DNA from: Chthoniobacter sp.
GTDB taxonomy: Bacteria; Verrucomicrobiota; Verrucomicrobiia; Chthoniobacterales; Chthoniobacteraceae
Reading direction: 5' to 3'
Assembly: GCA_021414005.1 (NCBI GenBank)
Contig: JAIOPH010000020.1
Span: 1 to 64,000, forward strand
DNA: 64,000 nt
Position 1 is the stretch's first letter. Each line of letters opens with the position of its first letter. This document shows positions 62,003 through 64,000 of this stretch, piece after piece. The notes below the pieces were generated by a model, which had not been told where the DNA came from, did no database searches, and worked only from the letters and a program-made list of their open reading frames with translations. Made by a program: the position numbers and the translations under genes.

Positions 62003-63055
62003 ATGGCTGCCCAAACGACCTCCGCAAACCGTCTCCCGAAATCGAAGAAAGCCTACGCTGCCGCCGGGGTGGACGTGGACCTCGGCAACCGCGTGAAGAG
62101 TGGAATTCATGCGCTGGTGAAGGGGACGCATGGGCCGGAGGTGCTGGGGAAAATCGGCGGTTTCGGGGGGTTGTTCCGCGCGAATTTCAAGGGGATGAAG
62201 GACCCGGTGCTGGTCTCCAGCGTGGATGGCGTGGGGACGAAGCTGAAGCTGGCCTTTGCCGCGAACAAGCACGACACGGTGGGCCAGTGCCTGGTGAATC
62301 ATTGCATCAATGACATCGCGGTGGTCGGGGCGCGGCCGCTCTTTTTTCTGGATTACATCGGCGGCGAGCGGCTGGAGCCGGCGGTTTTCACGCAGCTCAT
62401 CAAGGGCTTTGCCAAGGCCTGCAAGGAAGGCGGTTGCGCGCTCATCGGCGGCGAGACGGCGCAGATGCCGGGGATGTATCAGCGCGGCGAGTACGATCTG
62501 GCCGGAACGATTGTCGGCGTGGTGGACCGGAAGCAGGCGCTGGACGGTTCGCGGATCAAAAAGGGCGACGTGATTCTCGGCCTCGCCTCGAACGGCTTGC
62601 ACACGAATGGCTATTCGCTCGCGCGGAAGGTTCTCTTCGATCAGATGGGGCTGAAGCTTTCGAGCAAGCTGCCCGGCGTGGCGAAGACGCTCGGCGACGA
62701 ACTGCTGCGGGTGCATCGAAACTATCAACCGCTGCTCGCTTCGCTGCCCGCGGGCATGGTGAAAGGACTCGCGCACATCACCGGCGGAGGGCTGCTCGAC
62801 AATCTTCCGCGCGTCCTGCCCAAAACCACCGACGCCGTCATCGACACGCACGCTTGGAAAGTGCCGGCGATTTTCCAGCACATCCGCGACGGCGGAAAGA
62901 TCGACCGCACCGAGATGTATCAGGTTTTCAACATGGGCATCGGCATGGCCGTGGTGGTCGGGGCGGGGGATTGGCAAAAAGCCGCGAAGCTGACCAAGGG
63001 ACGGGTGATCGGGCACATCGAAAAGGGCGGCGGCGTGGTGCGGCTGGAATTCTAA
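62003..63055 (+). CDS. purM: phosphoribosylformylglycinamidine cyclo-ligase
   Basis: Starting at 62003 the enzyme is 350 residues. AYAAAGVDVDLGNRVKSGI at the N terminus, DPVLVSSVDGVGTKLKLAF, the HCINDIAVVGARPLFFLDYI segment and ALIGGETAQMPGMYQ are AIR synthetase signatures, and the C terminus has VFNMGIGMAVVV. PurM closes the imidazole ring in purine synthesis. Upstream in-frame residues (from 61949) are excluded because they precede the promoter. Confidence 0.96.
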   Translation: MAAQTTSANRLPKSKKAYAAAGVDVDLGNRVKSGIHALVKGTHGPEVLGKIGGFGGLFRANFKGMKDPVLVSSVDGVGTKLKLAFAANKHDTVGQCLVNHCINDIAVVGARPLFFLDYIGGERLEPAVFTQLIKGFAKACKEGGCALIGGETAQMPGMYQRGEYDLAGTIVGVVDRKQALDGSRIKKGDVILGLASNGLHTNGYSLARKVLFDQMGLKLSSKLPGVAKTLGDELLRVHRNYQPLLASLPAGMVKGLAHITGGGLLDNLPRVLPKTTDAVIDTHAWKVPAIFQHIRDGGKIDRTEMYQVFNMGIGMAVVVGAGDWQKAAKLTKGRVIGHIEKGGGVVRLEF

Positions 63056-63118
63056 GCTGACGGGAAATTTCCGTTGTCAGCCATGCGCTGGTTCGGTAAA
63101 TGCCTCGCCACCTTAACT

Positions 63119-63529
63119 ATGAAGCGACTTATCCTTTCCACATCCCTCGTCGTTACCCTCGCGGCATTCAGCGCGTGCGAACCAGAGCGGACCACGCGTA
63201 AGCAGCCGACGAACGGCGGCTTTCACCAGAACCCCACGACGACGGAAAAGCCGAAGCATGATAGCGGCGACGAAGACCCCAACCGGCCCGACCATTCGGA
63301 AAAACCTGACAAACCAGACAAGCCGAAGCAACCGGACGAGGCCATCACCAAGCCGGTCGTGGAGCAGCCAAAGGTGGTAGGCGAAGTGCCATACGGCAAA
63401 GCGGTTCCCGGCAAACCCGGCTTCGTCACCAGCCCGTTCAGCTCGCAAGGTTACATCGACGCCCGCGGCTTTCCGCCCGGCACCGAGGTAAAGGATCCGT
63501 ATTCCGGCAAGACCTTCCTCGTTCCGTAA
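63119..63529 (+). CDS. lipoprotein with Lys/Pro-rich linker
   Basis: The ATG at 63119 gives 136 residues with a lipoprotein signal (MKRLILSTSLVVTLAAFSACE). A 60-residue Lys/Pro/Asp-rich spacer (EKPKHDSGDEDPNRPDHSEK and on) leads to the C-terminal GYIDARGFPPGTEVKDPYSGKTFLVP. The spacer suggests it reaches through the cell wall. A strong terminator follows the stop. Confidence 0.7.
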   Translation: MKRLILSTSLVVTLAAFSACEPERTTRKQPTNGGFHQNPTTTEKPKHDSGDEDPNRPDHSEKPDKPDKPKQPDEAITKPVVEQPKVVGEVPYGKAVPGKPGFVTSPFSSQGYIDARGFPPGTEVKDPYSGKTFLVP

Positions 63530-63553
63530 AGCGCGACCACCGCTGATTCTTTC

Positions 63554-63597
63554 AGCCCGGCCCGTTCAGGTCTCGCACCTGCGGGCCGGGCTTTTTT
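63554..63597 (+). terminator. rho-independent terminator
   Basis: AGCCCGGCCCG (63554-63564) pairs with CGGGCCGGGCT (63582-63592), an inner CAGGT/ACCTG adds to the stem, and TTTTTT follows. It ends the lipoprotein transcript and lies 7 bp before tyrA, which must have its own promoter elsewhere or be transcribed by read-through. Confidence 0.9.
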
Positions 63598-63603
63598 CCA
63601 CCC

Positions 63604-64000
63604 ATGAAATCGCTCGCCATCCTCGGTCCCGGCTTGCTCGGCGGCTCCCTCGCGCTCGCGGCGCGGCGGGCGGGCGGGTACCGCGTGGCGCTTTGGGCGC
63701 GGCGCTCGGAAGCGGTCGCGGAGATCGCGGCGATGGGCATCGCGGATGACGTTTCGACGGAGTTGCGCGCCGTTGTCGCGGGTGCGGACGTTGTTGTCCT
63801 CTGCGTGCCCGTCGGGGCCATGCCGGCGCTGGCGCGCGAAATCGCCGACGTGCTCTCGCCGGCAACCATCGTCACCGATGTCGGCAGCGTGAAAGTACCC
63901 ATCGTCGCCGAGCTGGCGGAGATTTTTCGCGGTCGCGCCCGCTTCGTCGGCAGCCACCCGATGGCTGGTTCGGAGCAGACCGGCATCCGCGCCGCGCGGG
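63604..64000 (+). CDS. tyrA: prephenate dehydrogenase, 5' part (cut by window end)
   Basis: The first 132 codons are in the window. SLAILGPGLLGGSLALAARR is the NAD-binding GxGLxGGS loop, and VVLCVPVGAMPALAREIADVL and IVTDVGSVKVPIV continue the Rossmann fold. FVGSHPMAGSEQTGIRAAR is the TyrA signature (GSHPMAG). It makes 4-hydroxyphenylpyruvate for tyrosine. The gene continues past 64000. Confidence 0.93.
   Translation, partial: MKSLAILGPGLLGGSLALAARRAGGYRVALWARRSEAVAEIAAMGIADDVSTELRAVVAGADVVVLCVPVGAMPALAREIADVLSPATIVTDVGSVKVPIVAELAEIFRGRARFVGSHPMAGSEQTGIRAAR

Overview
This is a GC-rich chromosomal window (low-GC stretches are few) that fits a member of the Verrucomicrobiota or a close PVC relative. 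The support is from gene content. There is a PEP-CTERM protein with a VPEPG...RRRR tail, a DUF1501 Tat-exported protein and a Planctomycetes/Verrucomicrobia-type dehydrogenase with a haem-c CxxCH site. An arylsulfatase, autotransporter-type beta-strand repeat proteins, an MqnD-like gene of the futalosine menaquinone route and LPS genes (a diderm envelope) point the same way. No rRNA, tRNA or CRISPR array was seen. GC statements are by eye, not computed.

Layout. 0-1.2 kb: an IS110-type element whose transposase has lost part of its catalytic domain. 1.5-9.7 kb: sulfatase, DUF1501 protein, CPA2 cation/proton antiporter with a divergent LysR regulator, two small YqjD-like membrane proteins, MqnD-like enzyme, DedA protein and small membrane proteins. 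9.8-27.3 kb is mostly housekeeping: oligopeptide-binding lipoprotein, an unusual LpxL-WaaF fusion, accB-accC, a FemAB/GNAT-like protein, a secreted protein that looks papain-like, then sppA-CPBP protease-thiL-tsaE and tsaB, prmA, a lone receiver-domain protein, a TPR lipoprotein, a YkgJ-like protein, a YhiN-like flavoprotein and DUF309. 27.3-35.3 kb: three CNNM/CorC-type membrane proteins, TerC, an S2P protease with CBS domains, an HPF/RaiA-like protein, DUF1232 and an NhaR-like regulator. Most of this block lies between two direct copies of the 3' end of one CNNM gene. 35.4-47.1 kb: the PVC dehydrogenase, PIN-PhoH ATPase, a TerB-like protein, an amino-sugar set (nagB, PIG-L deacetylase, ROK kinase) and guanine deaminase. 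47.3-53.1 kb: two large secreted proteins of lower GC, a LamG/sialate O-acetylesterase and a NodB deacetylase fused to a beta-strand-repeat passenger. They look like an acquired glycan-targeting pair.

53.1-60.3 kb is the accessory region. It holds a collagen-like protein and its partner, a 21-bp minisatellite, an XRE regulator, an OLD-family ATPase-TOPRIM nuclease (probable phage defence), a RAYT (REP-associated Y1 transposase) whose core is replaced by a 227-bp palindrome and which is flanked by inverted REP-like arms, and two small cassette-like genes separated by a 123-bp attC-like site. Near-identical 66-bp hairpin repeats bracket the OLD-to-cassette part. 60.3-64 kb returns to core genes: PEP-CTERM protein, purM, a lipoprotein with a clear terminator, and a tyrA cut off by the window edge.

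The most notable signals are the attC-like cassette pair, the RAYT/REP locus, the repeat-bracketed OLD island, the 5.6-kb segment between duplicated CNNM gene ends, the LpxL-WaaF fusion and the deacetylase-passenger fusion.
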